A stretch of DNA of 64,000 nucleotides from Sphingobacterium sp. SGG-5 (GCF_011043525.1 NZ_JAAKGO010000009.1:62001-126000); one strand, 5' to 3'; positions 43,065-53,441 are shown, counted from the first letter of the stretch. Numbers and translations are program-made. Notes: generated from the letters alone by a model not told the origin.

Positions 43065-44629
43065 AAATAAAACGAATCCGACCATTGTTACTATTTAGTG
43101 TATCATTCTGGTTTGTCGGATTGAATGCCTCCGCGCAGCATCAGGAGAAAAAAAGACCTAATATCGTTTTTATTATGAGCGATGACCACGCCTATCAGGC
43201 CATTGGTGCTTATGGTTTCGGTTTGAATGAGACACCCAATATTGACCGACTTGCCCAGGAGGGTGCTTTGTTTACTAGAGCTACTGTCACAAACTCGCTG
43301 TGTGCGCCGAGTAGGGCTGTGCTGCTTACGGGTAAACATAGTTTCGTTAACGGCAAAGTGGATAACAGACGACGATTTGACTGGAATCAGGATAATTTTC
43401 CGAAACTGCTGCAACAAGCAGGTTATCAAACAGCTATGGTAGGCAAGATTCATATACCAGGACTACCCCAAGGATTCGATTATTCGGCAGTATTGCCGGG
43501 GCAGGGCCAGTATTACAATCCTGATTTTATCGTTAACGGTAAAAAGGAACGGATTCATGGTTATGTGACAGAAATTACTACAGATCTGGCCATAGAATGG
43601 TTGGATAAGAAGCGTGATAAAGATAAGCCTTTTTGCCTGTTATATCACCAGAAGGCTCCGCATCGGAATTGGCAACCTGCTCCACGGTATTTAACGCTAT
43701 ATGATGACACAACGTTTACTCCCCCGGAGACTTATTTTGATGATTATACCGGTCGGGGAACGGCAGCCAGAACACAGGAGATGGAATTAGCCACGCATGC
43801 GAAATGGGGTATAGATTTTAAATTGCTAACCGATCCTGATGGAAATCCGACCGGTTTTGCGAAGGCATTAAACCGTATGGACGAAACACAGCGTAAAATG
43901 TGGATGGAAGCTTATGAGCCAAAGAACCAGGAGTTTCTCAGATCGGGGCTGACCGGAAAGGAGCTCGCGTTATGGAAATATAATCGGTACATTAAGGATT
44001 ACCTGCGTACCGTCCGCTCGGTGGATGACGGTGTGGGGGAGTTGTTGGACTATCTGGAAAAAAACGGGCTTGCTGATAATACCATCGTGGTGTATACCTC
44101 GGATCAGGGATTCTACTTGGGCGAGCATGGCTGGTTCGACAAACGGTTCATGTATGAAGAATCGTTACGAACACCTCTTTTGATTCGCTACCCGAAGGAG
44201 ATAAAGGCAGGGACGGTGACAGATGCATTGGTGCAGAACCTGGATTTTGCTCCTACGTTCTTGAATTATGCAGGCGTTGACATCCCGGCAGATATGCAGG
44301 GCAAATCGTTTCGACAGCTTGTTTCGGGTAAGGATTCCCATTGGCGGGATGCGATTTACTATACGTATTACGAATACCCGTCCGTCCATATGGTCAAACG
44401 GCATTATGGCATACGAACGACACGCTACAAACTTATTCATTTCTACTATGATATTGATGAATGGGAATTGTATGATTTGGAGAAGGATCCTAAAGAAATG
44501 AGAAATGTGTACGATGACCCCGAGTACCACAAAGTCAGGAAAGATATGCATAAAAGGTTAGAGGAAATTCGAAAAAAATATGGGGATACCGATGAAAAAA
44601 ACCAACGTTTTATAAGCGGTAACAATTAA
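43061..44629 (+). CDS. Sulfatase 4, N-acetylglucosamine-6-sulfatase-like
   Basis: 522 residues. Signal to about residue 26 (GLNASAQ). Metal site FIMSDDHAYQAIGAYG, formylglycine motif CAPSRAVLLTG with Cys81, followed by KHSFVNGKVDN and GYQTAMVGKIHIPGLPQGFD; YTSDQGFYLGEHGWFDKRFMYEES is the second metal and substrate block. This set fits the branch containing glucosamine-6-sulfatases of gut Bacteroides. Start is the ATG of an ATGA overlap with sulfatase 3. Confidence 0.92.
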   Translation: MKIKRIRPLLLFSVSFWFVGLNASAQHQEKKRPNIVFIMSDDHAYQAIGAYGFGLNETPNIDRLAQEGALFTRATVTNSLCAPSRAVLLTGKHSFVNGKVDNRRRFDWNQDNFPKLLQQAGYQTAMVGKIHIPGLPQGFDYSAVLPGQGQYYNPDFIVNGKKERIHGYVTEITTDLAIEWLDKKRDKDKPFCLLYHQKAPHRNWQPAPRYLTLYDDTTFTPPETYFDDYTGRGTAARTQEMELATHAKWGIDFKLLTDPDGNPTGFAKALNRMDETQRKMWMEAYEPKNQEFLRSGLTGKELALWKYNRYIKDYLRTVRSVDDGVGELLDYLEKNGLADNTIVVYTSDQGFYLGEHGWFDKRFMYEESLRTPLLIRYPKEIKAGTVTDALVQNLDFAPTFLNYAGVDIPADMQGKSFRQLVSGKDSHWRDAIYYTYYEYPSVHMVKRHYGIRTTRYKLIHFYYDIDEWELYDLEKDPKEMRNVYDDPEYHKVRKDMHKRLEEIRKKYGDTDEKNQRFISGNN

Positions 44630-44662
44630 AATAAATGCCTATGATGATTAAAGGAGAAAGAA

Positions 44663-47600
44663 ATGAACATAGCTAACATGAAATCGATGCTGTTGGTTCT
44701 TGCTTTTCTATTTATTCTTATAGGGAGAGATGTTTATGCCACACAGTTCCCAGATATCTTTTATGGTAACTCGATAGAGCAAAAATGGTTACCCAACTAC
44801 TCGATAAGAGATGTCATACAAACCAAAGACAATAATATTTGGGTGGCCACCAGCACGGGGCTATATCGGTACGATATTAATCGTGTCATCCATTACGATA
44901 TTACCCGTTATACTGCCGATAAGTATTTGAACAATGAAATTTCCTGTATCGTTGAAGATACTAAAGGCAATATTCTCGTGGGTACACAGAGTGGATTGGG
45001 GCTTTTTGACCTTAGATCTCAAAAGATAACACTCATCAGTGGACGCGATCAGAACATTGCCAATGTGGCCTTTGGCAGGGACAACGACATTTTATATATT
45101 CTCCAGAACGGAGACATCTACCGGCTTATTTTTGACTCCAAAAAAGATTCTTACGAGCGCAAGCGGATTTTTCGTGCAGGTCGTCACAAAAAGAATATGG
45201 TGAAGGCAGTGATAGCATTTGATAATAAATCCTATTTTATCGGTGCTTCAGATGGATTGTGGTTGCTGAAAGATGGTGTATTGTCTGCCACGTCCATTGT
45301 TGGCCCGGTCAACAGTCTTTATAAAGAAGGGAATACCCTATGGGTAGCAACAGCATTTCACGGTCTCTACAAATGTATCGTCGACTATGGTCATGTGACG
45401 GCACAGGGAAGCTATACCCCCAGGAACCAGATTGGCCAAACCGAAAGTATTCAAGAGATCAAGTATTTTAATGAAGAGGAACTCTTATTTGCTACGAATA
45501 ATAAATTGTATTTGGTCAATAAACAAGCCTTTCCAGAACGTGTATCAATAGAAGAAAAAGCCGTTTTTAGTAAAAATACTATTCGAAAAGTGTCTGTTGA
45601 CCGCACCATGAATATATGGATTGGGAGTAGAAATGGTTTGTTCACTCTCAACCCTTTAACGTTGTTTACGCAGTTCAACAGCTTTGATAACAGTATTTAT
45701 CAAAATGTGTTTGTTAATGAACTGATGGCTATTGGTAATGAAAATATACTGCTGGCAACCAATTCATTAGGGCTGCAGCGATTGAACACGAAGACCAACA
45801 GCATAGAAAATACACCTGCAAATTTCAAAAGCGTAAAACTATTGAGGAAAACCGCTAGTGGCGATTTGTTTGTTCTCGCAGACAACAGATTTTATAAGAC
45901 CAGTCTTGACAGTCTGTGGAACCTGTCGGATACTGGAACATTTGTCTCCCAAGGAGGGATAAATGACGTCGTTGAAGTAGCGTCGGGAGAATTTTGGTTT
46001 GCTCACTGGTACCAAAAGATTATCAGAGTGGATTCAGGAATACCCAACCCCAGACTGGATAGAATACATCAACATATTCTTAAGTTATTTTCCTCCAATG
46101 TGCATATCTACGTGATGGAAATCGACTCCAGAAACAATCTTTGGATCGGAACAAGGGGCGAAGGGTTATTGCGGATAAATCTCAAGGATCAATCTTTGAA
46201 AAAGTTCGAAAGAATGGACGGTTTTCCCGATCAGATATTATGTATTAAAGAGGACAGACAGAACAGATTATGGGTAGGGACGCGTGATAAAGGGTTATTG
46301 CTCTATCAGCCGGACTTGGATAATTTTAAGGTTTTCGATTCGCACGATGGCCTGCCGTCTAACACCATTTGTGCGATTCAGGAAAGTAGTATGGGAGAGA
46401 TATGGTTGTCCACACTAAACGGTATTTCCAAGCTCAATGAAGGAAAGTTACTCTCCTTTAGGTCTTATAATAAAGAATCTGGGGTTTATAATGCAGAATT
46501 TTCTTTCAATATCTCGGAAGCAGGAGAAGATGGATCAGTTTATTTTGGAGCGGAAAACGGTATTTACCGTTTCTCAAAGAGTGTATTCAACCGTCAAGCG
46601 ATACCATTGGTATGGACGAATATAGACATCATAAAAGGAAATCCCCAGAATGTAGAACATGTCACCAACGGTAGCTTTTCCATGAAAATGCTGGACAAAG
46701 TCGAAGAATCGGGAACCATTGTCTTAGATCGCGACCAGAATAGTCTGCAGATAGGTTTTGCAAAATTGGATTATACGCAACCGCAGCAAAACTTCTATAT
46801 GTATAGGCTTTTAGGTCGAGATACGTCATGGTCGGTCTTGCAAGGTGAGAAAAGTGTAGTACGGTATTTCAATCTTCCTCCGGGAGAATATGTTTTTCAG
46901 GCGATGTCCGCCGGATCAGACGGCACTTGGGACACGGAACCGAAATCCTTTGCTATTATTATTAGGGCCTCATTTTGGCAGACCGGGTACGCATTTTTAT
47001 TATATGTGTTTATAGGTATTACATTGATATTTTTGATTTATAAACTTATTACCAGATGGAAGCGCGTCCATAAAAGGTTGGAGGAAGAGATGGAAAGTTC
47101 GAGAGTACGTGGGCAGCAAATGGTGTACTATGCTGACCTTTCACATGAAATCAAAAACAGATTAACATTGATTATGGGACCCTTGGAAGAAGCCTTGAAA
47201 AATAAAAAAGTCAACTTTCAGATGCTGAACCGAATATACGAACAGGGACAGCGCTTAAAGCGTTTCTCTGATCAGATTATGAATATAAGGCGGAGTGAAT
47301 TGGGCAATTTCCTCTTGACCGTCAGCCTTGAAAAGGATATTATAGCCCTTATTTCCAAAATAGTTGATGATACTCGCCCCCTCGCTATGGTCAAGGATAT
47401 CGATGTAACTTTTGAATCTGCCCGACAACAGGTCGCTGGTTGGTGTGACGCGGAGATTTTGGAAATCATTCTCATGAATGTGTTGAATAATGCCATTAAA
47501 TATTGCAAGCCCAGCGGTGCTGTAAAGGTTACTGTGGACACAGAATATTTGGATGATGCCCAGAAGCTAGATATAAGACGAGGAAATTACTTGGTCTGCG

Positions 47601-48730
47601 CTGTTTCGGATACAGGGATAGGTATAGCTGAAAAGGATATTTCCAAGATACTTCTTCCGTTTTATAGGGCGTCTGGAAAGTTTGATAAAAAGGATATCCC
47701 TGGAAAAGGCATTGGTCTGGACTTGGTAGGAAGACTGATACGGAAGCACCACGGAACCATAGAAATCAGGAGTGAGGAAAACGAATATACGATCATCACC
47801 TTCTATCTGCCGATTGATAAGACTGCGTTTTCCATGGACGAATTGCAACCCGACATCAAGACGCAGCCAATTGTGATTGCGGAAAAAAACTTCAATGAAA
47901 GCGATTCCCTAATCTTTCCGGATACGTCTTTTGAAGAGCAGAAATTGCCTGCTGAAAAGAAGGAAAGCCAGTATAAGCTGTTATTTGTGGATGATGACGA
48001 AGAGATGTTATCCTATTTAGGGGAGGTTTTTCACGATGAATTTGCCGTAAATCTGGCAAATAATGGTGAGCAGGCATTAGCATTATTGCGTAAAGAGGAA
48101 GTCCATCTTGTTGTTTGTGACCTGGATATGCCGGAAATGAACGGACTTACGGTGTGTAATATATTGAAAGGTGATGATGACCTCGCCCATATTCCCTTTT
48201 TATTGCTTACCGGGAAAGATTCGGAAGAACAGAAGCTAATTGCTTTTGAATATGGAGTAGATGACTTCGTTGAAAAGCCTTTTCGTTCTGAACTACTTTC
48301 ATGGCGGATAAAGAGTCTGTTAAGAAACAAATATCAGTCGATTAAGTTGAGGACTGTAATGGTGTCTGAGCCGAAAGAAACCATCAAAGAGACTAAAACT
48401 GAAAAATTTATACAAAATGTCATAGACATTATAGAAGAGAATATGGATAAGAACTTTCTCAGCGTGGATTTTTTGGCCGATGCGATGAATATAACCAGGG
48501 CGTCATTTTACCGTAAGATGGAAGAGGTCTTTGGCGAGTCTCCCGCGACTTTTATAAAGAAATACCGTTTAAAAAAAGCGGTACTTTATCTGCAGACGGG
48601 AGACTTTTCAATTAAGGAATTGAGTTATAGAGTAGGCTTTAATAATCCTAAATATTTTGCAAAATGCTTTAAGGAAGAGTATGGGGTTTTGCCATCGCAA
48701 TATTTTGCGTCTGAAGGAGACGATGAATAG
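44663..48730 (+). CDS. Hybrid two-component sensor/regulator (HTCS)
   Basis: 1355 residues. Signal (about 5-26), two seven-bladed-propeller Reg_prop regions (about 30-690; blades with DNNIWVATSTGLYRYD, RNNLWIGTRGEGLLRI, QNRLWVGTRDKGLLLY), a Y_Y_Y domain (about 705-770), one membrane segment (about 778-798), HisKA with His828 in DLSHEIKNRLTLI, an ATPase domain, a receiver domain with Asp1153 in VVCDLDMPEMNG, and a C-terminal AraC-type HTH (about 1245-1350). It senses a periplasmic glycan fragment and activates the locus. It lies in the middle of the locus, 33 bases after sulfatase 4, unlike the more usual edge position. Confidence 0.97.
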   Translation: MNIANMKSMLLVLAFLFILIGRDVYATQFPDIFYGNSIEQKWLPNYSIRDVIQTKDNNIWVATSTGLYRYDINRVIHYDITRYTADKYLNNEISCIVEDTKGNILVGTQSGLGLFDLRSQKITLISGRDQNIANVAFGRDNDILYILQNGDIYRLIFDSKKDSYERKRIFRAGRHKKNMVKAVIAFDNKSYFIGASDGLWLLKDGVLSATSIVGPVNSLYKEGNTLWVATAFHGLYKCIVDYGHVTAQGSYTPRNQIGQTESIQEIKYFNEEELLFATNNKLYLVNKQAFPERVSIEEKAVFSKNTIRKVSVDRTMNIWIGSRNGLFTLNPLTLFTQFNSFDNSIYQNVFVNELMAIGNENILLATNSLGLQRLNTKTNSIENTPANFKSVKLLRKTASGDLFVLADNRFYKTSLDSLWNLSDTGTFVSQGGINDVVEVASGEFWFAHWYQKIIRVDSGIPNPRLDRIHQHILKLFSSNVHIYVMEIDSRNNLWIGTRGEGLLRINLKDQSLKKFERMDGFPDQILCIKEDRQNRLWVGTRDKGLLLYQPDLDNFKVFDSHDGLPSNTICAIQESSMGEIWLSTLNGISKLNEGKLLSFRSYNKESGVYNAEFSFNISEAGEDGSVYFGAENGIYRFSKSVFNRQAIPLVWTNIDIIKGNPQNVEHVTNGSFSMKMLDKVEESGTIVLDRDQNSLQIGFAKLDYTQPQQNFYMYRLLGRDTSWSVLQGEKSVVRYFNLPPGEYVFQAMSAGSDGTWDTEPKSFAIIIRASFWQTGYAFLLYVFIGITLIFLIYKLITRWKRVHKRLEEEMESSRVRGQQMVYYADLSHEIKNRLTLIMGPLEEALKNKKVNFQMLNRIYEQGQRLKRFSDQIMNIRRSELGNFLLTVSLEKDIIALISKIVDDTRPLAMVKDIDVTFESARQQVAGWCDAEILEIILMNVLNNAIKYCKPSGAVKVTVDTEYLDDAQKLDIRRGNYLVCAVSDTGIGIAEKDISKILLPFYRASGKFDKKDIPGKGIGLDLVGRLIRKHHGTIEIRSEENEYTIITFYLPIDKTAFSMDELQPDIKTQPIVIAEKNFNESDSLIFPDTSFEEQKLPAEKKESQYKLLFVDDDEEMLSYLGEVFHDEFAVNLANNGEQALALLRKEEVHLVVCDLDMPEMNGLTVCNILKGDDDLAHIPFLLLTGKDSEEQKLIAFEYGVDDFVEKPFRSELLSWRIKSLLRNKYQSIKLRTVMVSEPKETIKETKTEKFIQNVIDIIEENMDKNFLSVDFLADAMNITRASFYRKMEEVFGESPATFIKKYRLKKAVLYLQTGDFSIKELSYRVGFNNPKYFAKCFKEEYGVLPSQYFASEGDDE

Positions 48731-48908
48731 TTTCTATGCTGAGCGAGTGGACGAAGTTGGAATAAAATTATCCTTTATTTGAGATGTTTTTTTACCAGGT
48801 TATCATTTCTTTTGGTGAAGGATTTTCTTTTATTCATCGGCGATAATACGTAAGATACCGTTTGGCTGATGTGATTCGGAAGCCTTATACAAGTTTAATA
48901 ATTTAAAA

Positions 48909-50486
48909 ATGAAAATAAAAAAAGTCGTTTTGTTCCTCGTAATGAGTACGGGGATGGTCGTAACGCCTTCTTTTGCTCAGAGTAATCTGACGAAAAGACC
49001 AAATATTATCCTCTTTTTTGTAGATGATATGGGGTGGACCGACACATCGGTACCTTTTGGAGAATCTCCCGTTCCCAATAATAGAAAATATGAAACACCC
49101 AATATGCAACGACTGGCAGACATAGGGGTTCGTTTTTCTAATGCATACTCACATTCATTGTGTACAGCATCTAGGGTGAGCCTGATGACTGGAATGAGCT
49201 CGTCCCGCCATCGCGTTACGAACTGGACGAACAGTACGGTAGATAGGCCTACCGATGCACCTTATTCGGGAATGAAATGGCCGGAGTGGAACTACAATGG
49301 TATGTCGACCAAGAAAGAGTATAAAAATAGCGTAATAGCTACGCCATTGCCGGAACTATTGCGTCAGAGCGGATACTATACTGTAATCGTTGGCAAAGGG
49401 CACTTTGCCCCCTTTGGCATGCTAGCCAGTAATCCGGAATACATCGGCTTTACAGAAGCAATAGCAAGTGATGCTACAGGACGGCCACGTAGTTATTTCG
49501 GTACCGATAATTTCGGAAATAATAAACCTTATCGGTATGATAGGGGAGTCAAAGGACTCGAAGCCTATCATGGGAAGGATATCTTCCTCACGGAAGCGCT
49601 GACATTGGAGGCAAAGCGGTCTATGGATAAAGCGCTGAATCTGAATACACCTTTTTTCTTATATATGTCACACTATGCCGTACATACACCGATTATGGAG
49701 GATAAGCGGTTTTATCAGAAATACCTGGATAGCGGGTTGGATACTGTGGAAGCCAAATATGCTTCTTTGGTGGAAGGTATGGACAAAAGCTTGGGGGACA
49801 TTATGGATTACGTACAGGAGAAAGGAATAGCAAATAATACCATCATTCTGTTTATGTCCGATAATGGGGGGCTTGCACTTAATCCACCTCGCGGAGGCGA
49901 ACTTTTTCAACAAAATTATCCCTTACGATCGGGTAAAGGCTCCCTCTATGAGGGGGGCATCAGAGAACCGATGATTGCCTATTGGCCAGGAGTGACGGAA
50001 GCTGGGGTCGTTTCGAATCAAAATGTTATTATAGAAGATTTTTTCCCTACCATATTAGAGATGGCCGGTGTACACGATCCCGAAACTGTTCAGGATATAG
50101 ATGGAGTCAGTTTTGTCGGAAACCTAAGGAATAATAAACTTGATGACACCAGCCGTTCGCTCGTTTGGCATTTCCCAAGCAACTGGGGACAAGGAGAAGG
50201 TACGTTGCGTAAGCATTATAAAAATATGAAAGTCGAGGAACTTGGAATGGGGCCGGCGAGTGCTATTAAGCAAGGGGACTGGAAGCTGGTTTATTTCTAT
50301 GGTCCGCGGAAAGTGGAGTTATATCATGTTAAGAACGACATAAAAGAACAGAAAGACCTATCGAAATCAAACCCAACAAAGGCCAGAGAACTGTTTCTTC
50401 TTTTAACGAATATGCTAAAAGATAGGGAAGCACAGTTTCCCTTTGATGAGAAAACCGGTCAGGAATTACGTCCGGTATGGGAATAA
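48909..50486 (+). CDS. Sulfatase 5 with variant CTASR motif
   Basis: 525 residues. Signal to about residue 24 (VTPSFAQ). Metal site FFVDDMGWTDTSVPFG, formylglycine motif CTASRVSLMTG with Cys85: Ala replaces Pro in CxPxR, a substitution allowed by the C-x-(P/A)-x-R rule. FMSDNGGLALNPPRGG and GSLYEGGIREPMIAYWPG are the later blocks. It follows the HTCS gene after 178 bases, so it may be separately transcribed. Its stop lies 17 bases before the start chosen for the next gene. Confidence 0.9.
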   Translation: MKIKKVVLFLVMSTGMVVTPSFAQSNLTKRPNIILFFVDDMGWTDTSVPFGESPVPNNRKYETPNMQRLADIGVRFSNAYSHSLCTASRVSLMTGMSSSRHRVTNWTNSTVDRPTDAPYSGMKWPEWNYNGMSTKKEYKNSVIATPLPELLRQSGYYTVIVGKGHFAPFGMLASNPEYIGFTEAIASDATGRPRSYFGTDNFGNNKPYRYDRGVKGLEAYHGKDIFLTEALTLEAKRSMDKALNLNTPFFLYMSHYAVHTPIMEDKRFYQKYLDSGLDTVEAKYASLVEGMDKSLGDIMDYVQEKGIANNTIILFMSDNGGLALNPPRGGELFQQNYPLRSGKGSLYEGGIREPMIAYWPGVTEAGVVSNQNVIIEDFFPTILEMAGVHDPETVQDIDGVSFVGNLRNNKLDDTSRSLVWHFPSNWGQGEGTLRKHYKNMKVEELGMGPASAIKQGDWKLVYFYGPRKVELYHVKNDIKEQKDLSKSNPTKARELFLLLTNMLKDREAQFPFDEKTGQELRPVWE

Positions 50487-50503
50487 TTAATTCTTCACAT
50501 GAC

Positions 50504-51967
50504 ATGATGAAAACGAAATCAACAAGGAATGTTTTTGCTGTTCTGACGGTATTGGTCATAAGTCTGTTTTTTTCCGGATGTGGACGAAAATCTGATCCTA
50601 TAGTTGTCGACGAAAATCCGACAACAGGTACAGGTGACAAGATAGAAGATGATACGGACGATGGTTACTTGGTGGTTGTGGTATCGGATCAACAAAAACA
50701 ACAGTTACGTTTTGGAGTTGATGCCGAGCGACTGTGGTTTTGGCGCAGTGGCAATAAAGATGAGTTGGCTAAGGCAGCAGTGGGAGACATGCAGTCAGAT
50801 TATGTCCGAGTGGCCATCAATGCAGCTTATGAACGGGAGTATGGTAATAAGAACGAATCCGCTTATCATGAGATTCTTGAAATGATGACGGCAATGCGAG
50901 CGGCGAATCCAAACATTAAGTTTTTTGCTAGCCCAAGACCTCTTCATGAAGCGTATAATTCACAGGAAGCAGCAGATGTCTGGGGTCCGGGAAATACTCC
51001 TTGGTCGCCTTTTCCAGCATGGATCCAACAGTGGCGCCAGGATGGAACTGCTGTTCGTGATGGTATAACCGTACCCAAATGGGTTAAATCCTATTTTGAT
51101 AGCGATGCTTGGGTACAGTACTATGCGGATTACCTGAATTTCATGCACGATAAAGGATTTGATATTGCTTATATGGATGTGACTAACGAGCAGACGATCA
51201 TTACTCCTGCCTTAACGAAGTATCTGTATGAAAACATGCCGGCCAAATTGAATATCGGTGTCCAGATGCCGTTGTTAGTTACTCCTTCGTCTTGGAACAC
51301 ACAAGGGGGGATTAATTGGTTGGATGCGGTAGATCAGTCAAAAGGTGAACATCTGGTATTTGCTGTTGCTGCCTCGCACAACACCGGAGAGGGCGGAAGC
51401 CTTGAGGAGTTTGTAGCGAAAGCTACACAATTAGGGGCTGAACCTTGGAATTCAGAGTTGCACGGGTGGGTCGGAACAGACGATCTTAAACAAGAAATTA
51501 TGACTTCGACCGTATTCTGGGAGCATCTGAGAGCGGGGTATTCCGGTATAGATACCTGGCTGTTTTTTGGTTCGCTAGCTGGCAGGCCACACTCTATGAT
51601 TAATTCGAATGGTGTGATTATCGAGAAAGCAGGTAAATATGAGATATTTAAACAGGTGGTCAATAACGCAAATAGGGGGTATTATGTGGATATACCTTGC
51701 CCGACAGAAGAATCGATTACTGCGGCTTTCATCAAGGATAAGGTATTGTCCATATGGATACTGAATAGGGGACAGGATAAAATTGAATCGGTCAAATTTA
51801 GAATGCCGGGCCATGGTGATTTTGAAAGTAAGGTAGAGGTGATAAAGTGGCAAGAAGATCTGCCGAAATCCGGTGATGAATATGACGTAAATATGGCTAC
51901 TTCTACTAGTTTCGTCACGGATATTGAAGGTGAATCATTGTATTTTTTTAAGCTGAATATAAAATAA
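50504..51967 (+). CDS. Putative clan GH-A glycoside hydrolase lipoprotein (family unclear)
   Basis: 487 residues from ATG 50504 (50507 is equally good; 50477 overlaps the sulfatase). Lipoprotein signal to Cys26 (VLVISLFFSGC), then a linker and a likely (beta/alpha)8 barrel. YVRVAINAAYERE is like an early barrel strand, YMDVTNEQTIITP carries a candidate Asn-Glu acid/base pair (N228-E229), and AEPWNSELHGWVG a candidate nucleophile E318. The C-terminal ~95 residues look like a beta-sandwich, as in GH30 or GH39 enzymes. I recognise the pattern but cannot place the family. Next gene is a paralogue. Confidence 0.7.
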   Translation: MMKTKSTRNVFAVLTVLVISLFFSGCGRKSDPIVVDENPTTGTGDKIEDDTDDGYLVVVVSDQQKQQLRFGVDAERLWFWRSGNKDELAKAAVGDMQSDYVRVAINAAYEREYGNKNESAYHEILEMMTAMRAANPNIKFFASPRPLHEAYNSQEAADVWGPGNTPWSPFPAWIQQWRQDGTAVRDGITVPKWVKSYFDSDAWVQYYADYLNFMHDKGFDIAYMDVTNEQTIITPALTKYLYENMPAKLNIGVQMPLLVTPSSWNTQGGINWLDAVDQSKGEHLVFAVAASHNTGEGGSLEEFVAKATQLGAEPWNSELHGWVGTDDLKQEIMTSTVFWEHLRAGYSGIDTWLFFGSLAGRPHSMINSNGVIIEKAGKYEIFKQVVNNANRGYYVDIPCPTEESITAAFIKDKVLSIWILNRGQDKIESVKFRMPGHGDFESKVEVIKWQEDLPKSGDEYDVNMATSTSFVTDIEGESLYFFKLNIK

Positions 51968-51990
51968 CATTTAAAGTACTTATATAGACT

Positions 51991-53403
51991 ATGGGAAAAA
52001 CTAAATTGATTGCAGGTGTTATACTGTCCCTTTTTTTACTTGGTTTTAAAATAGGGTTTGCTAATCCTGAACAGCAAAAAAATGACGAGATAACTATCAC
52101 GGTGTCACCTCAAAATAGCCAACGTGTATTATTTGGTATAGATGCCGAGCGGCTGTGGTTTTGGCGAAGTAGTCTTAAAGACCAATTGGCAGACTTAGCG
52201 GTAGGGCAAATGCATACCTCATATGTTCGTGTTGGGATTAATGGGGCATACGAACGAGAAAAGGGGATAAAGAATGAAGCTGCTTATGATAAGATATTGG
52301 AGGTAATGACCGCGATGCGGAAGGCTAATCCTAAAATTCATTTTTTTGCTAGCCCGCGACCCATTCATGAGGCATATACACGTGAGGAAAAAGCAGAAAT
52401 TTGGGGACATCGTGACAATGGTGTGTTTTCTCCTTTCCCTATATGGATACAAGAATGGAAAAAAACGATCAAAACACGAAAAATGAAAGATGGGACCGTC
52501 GTCAATAGGTGGGTAAAAGGGGAGTTCGATGTCGATGCTTGGGTACAGTATTATGCAGATTATTTGAATCTGATGCATAAGAAAGGGTTCGACATCACCT
52601 ATATGGATGCAACGAATGAGCAGAGTATAGTTCAACCTAAACACACAAAATACCTATCCGAAGAGTTGCCCAAAAAACTGAATAAGGGAGTGAAAATGCC
52701 TAAGATTATTGCTCCTTCTTCTTGGAGTACTTTGGGAGCAACGAAATGGCTTAAGTCGGTAGATATTTCAAAAGGTGAAGATAAAGGTTTTGCTATTGTA
52801 GCATCCCATAATACCGGAAAAGAAGGAGAGCTTGTCGACTTTGTAAACGAAGTCAGGAAGTTGGGTAAAGAAGCGTGGAACTCGGAATTGCATCAGTGGG
52901 TAGGCAGTATGAAAGAACTGAAAAGAGAAATACTAACTTCAGAAATATTCTGGGAACACATGAGAGCTGGTTACACAGGCATAGATACCTGGCTGTTTTA
53001 TGGACCCTTAAATGGTCAGGGCCATACAATGATCAATTCGAGTTGGAAAAAGATAAACCGTTCAGGTAAATACGAAATATTCAGACAGATTGTCAATCAT
53101 GCCAATGAAGGTAATTATGTAGCGATCAGCCGGCCATCAGACGAGGTGCAGACCGGGGCTTTCATTAAGGATGGTATACTATCGGTTTGGGTACTGAATA
53201 CTTCCGTTACACCGCTTAAATCTGTTAAATTTGAGATACCCGGAAGGGGCAAACTTAATCGTAAGATTGAGGTGGTAAAATGGCATGATAGCCTGCCGAG
53301 GGCTGGAAGCCAGAGTATTACAAAAATTTCTGGAGATACACAGTTTTTCAATGATATAGACGGGGAGTCTTTGTATTTCTTCAAGATAAATTTAGAAGGA
53401 TAG
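51991..53403 (+). CDS. Putative clan GH-A glycoside hydrolase, periplasmic paralogue
   Basis: 470 residues. A Sec signal (MGKTKLIAGVILSLFLLGFK, cleaved near FANP) replaces the lipoprotein signal of the preceding gene, which suggests a different location. The same landmarks are present: FGIDAERLWFWRSS, YVRVGINGAYERE, FFASPRPIHEAY, YMDATNEQSIVQP (N209-E210) and KEAWNSELHQWVG (E299), then AGYTGIDTWLFYGPLNGQGHTMINSS. Similarity to the paralogue spans the whole length. It is the last plus-strand gene of the locus, 23 bases after its paralogue. Confidence 0.7.
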   Translation: MGKTKLIAGVILSLFLLGFKIGFANPEQQKNDEITITVSPQNSQRVLFGIDAERLWFWRSSLKDQLADLAVGQMHTSYVRVGINGAYEREKGIKNEAAYDKILEVMTAMRKANPKIHFFASPRPIHEAYTREEKAEIWGHRDNGVFSPFPIWIQEWKKTIKTRKMKDGTVVNRWVKGEFDVDAWVQYYADYLNLMHKKGFDITYMDATNEQSIVQPKHTKYLSEELPKKLNKGVKMPKIIAPSSWSTLGATKWLKSVDISKGEDKGFAIVASHNTGKEGELVDFVNEVRKLGKEAWNSELHQWVGSMKELKREILTSEIFWEHMRAGYTGIDTWLFYGPLNGQGHTMINSSWKKINRSGKYEIFRQIVNHANEGNYVAISRPSDEVQTGAFIKDGILSVWVLNTSVTPLKSVKFEIPGRGKLNRKIEVVKWHDSLPRAGSQSITKISGDTQFFNDIDGESLYFFKINLEG

Positions 53404-53441
53404 TCTGAAGCAATACTTATGATTAGTTCTTTAAGTAATTA

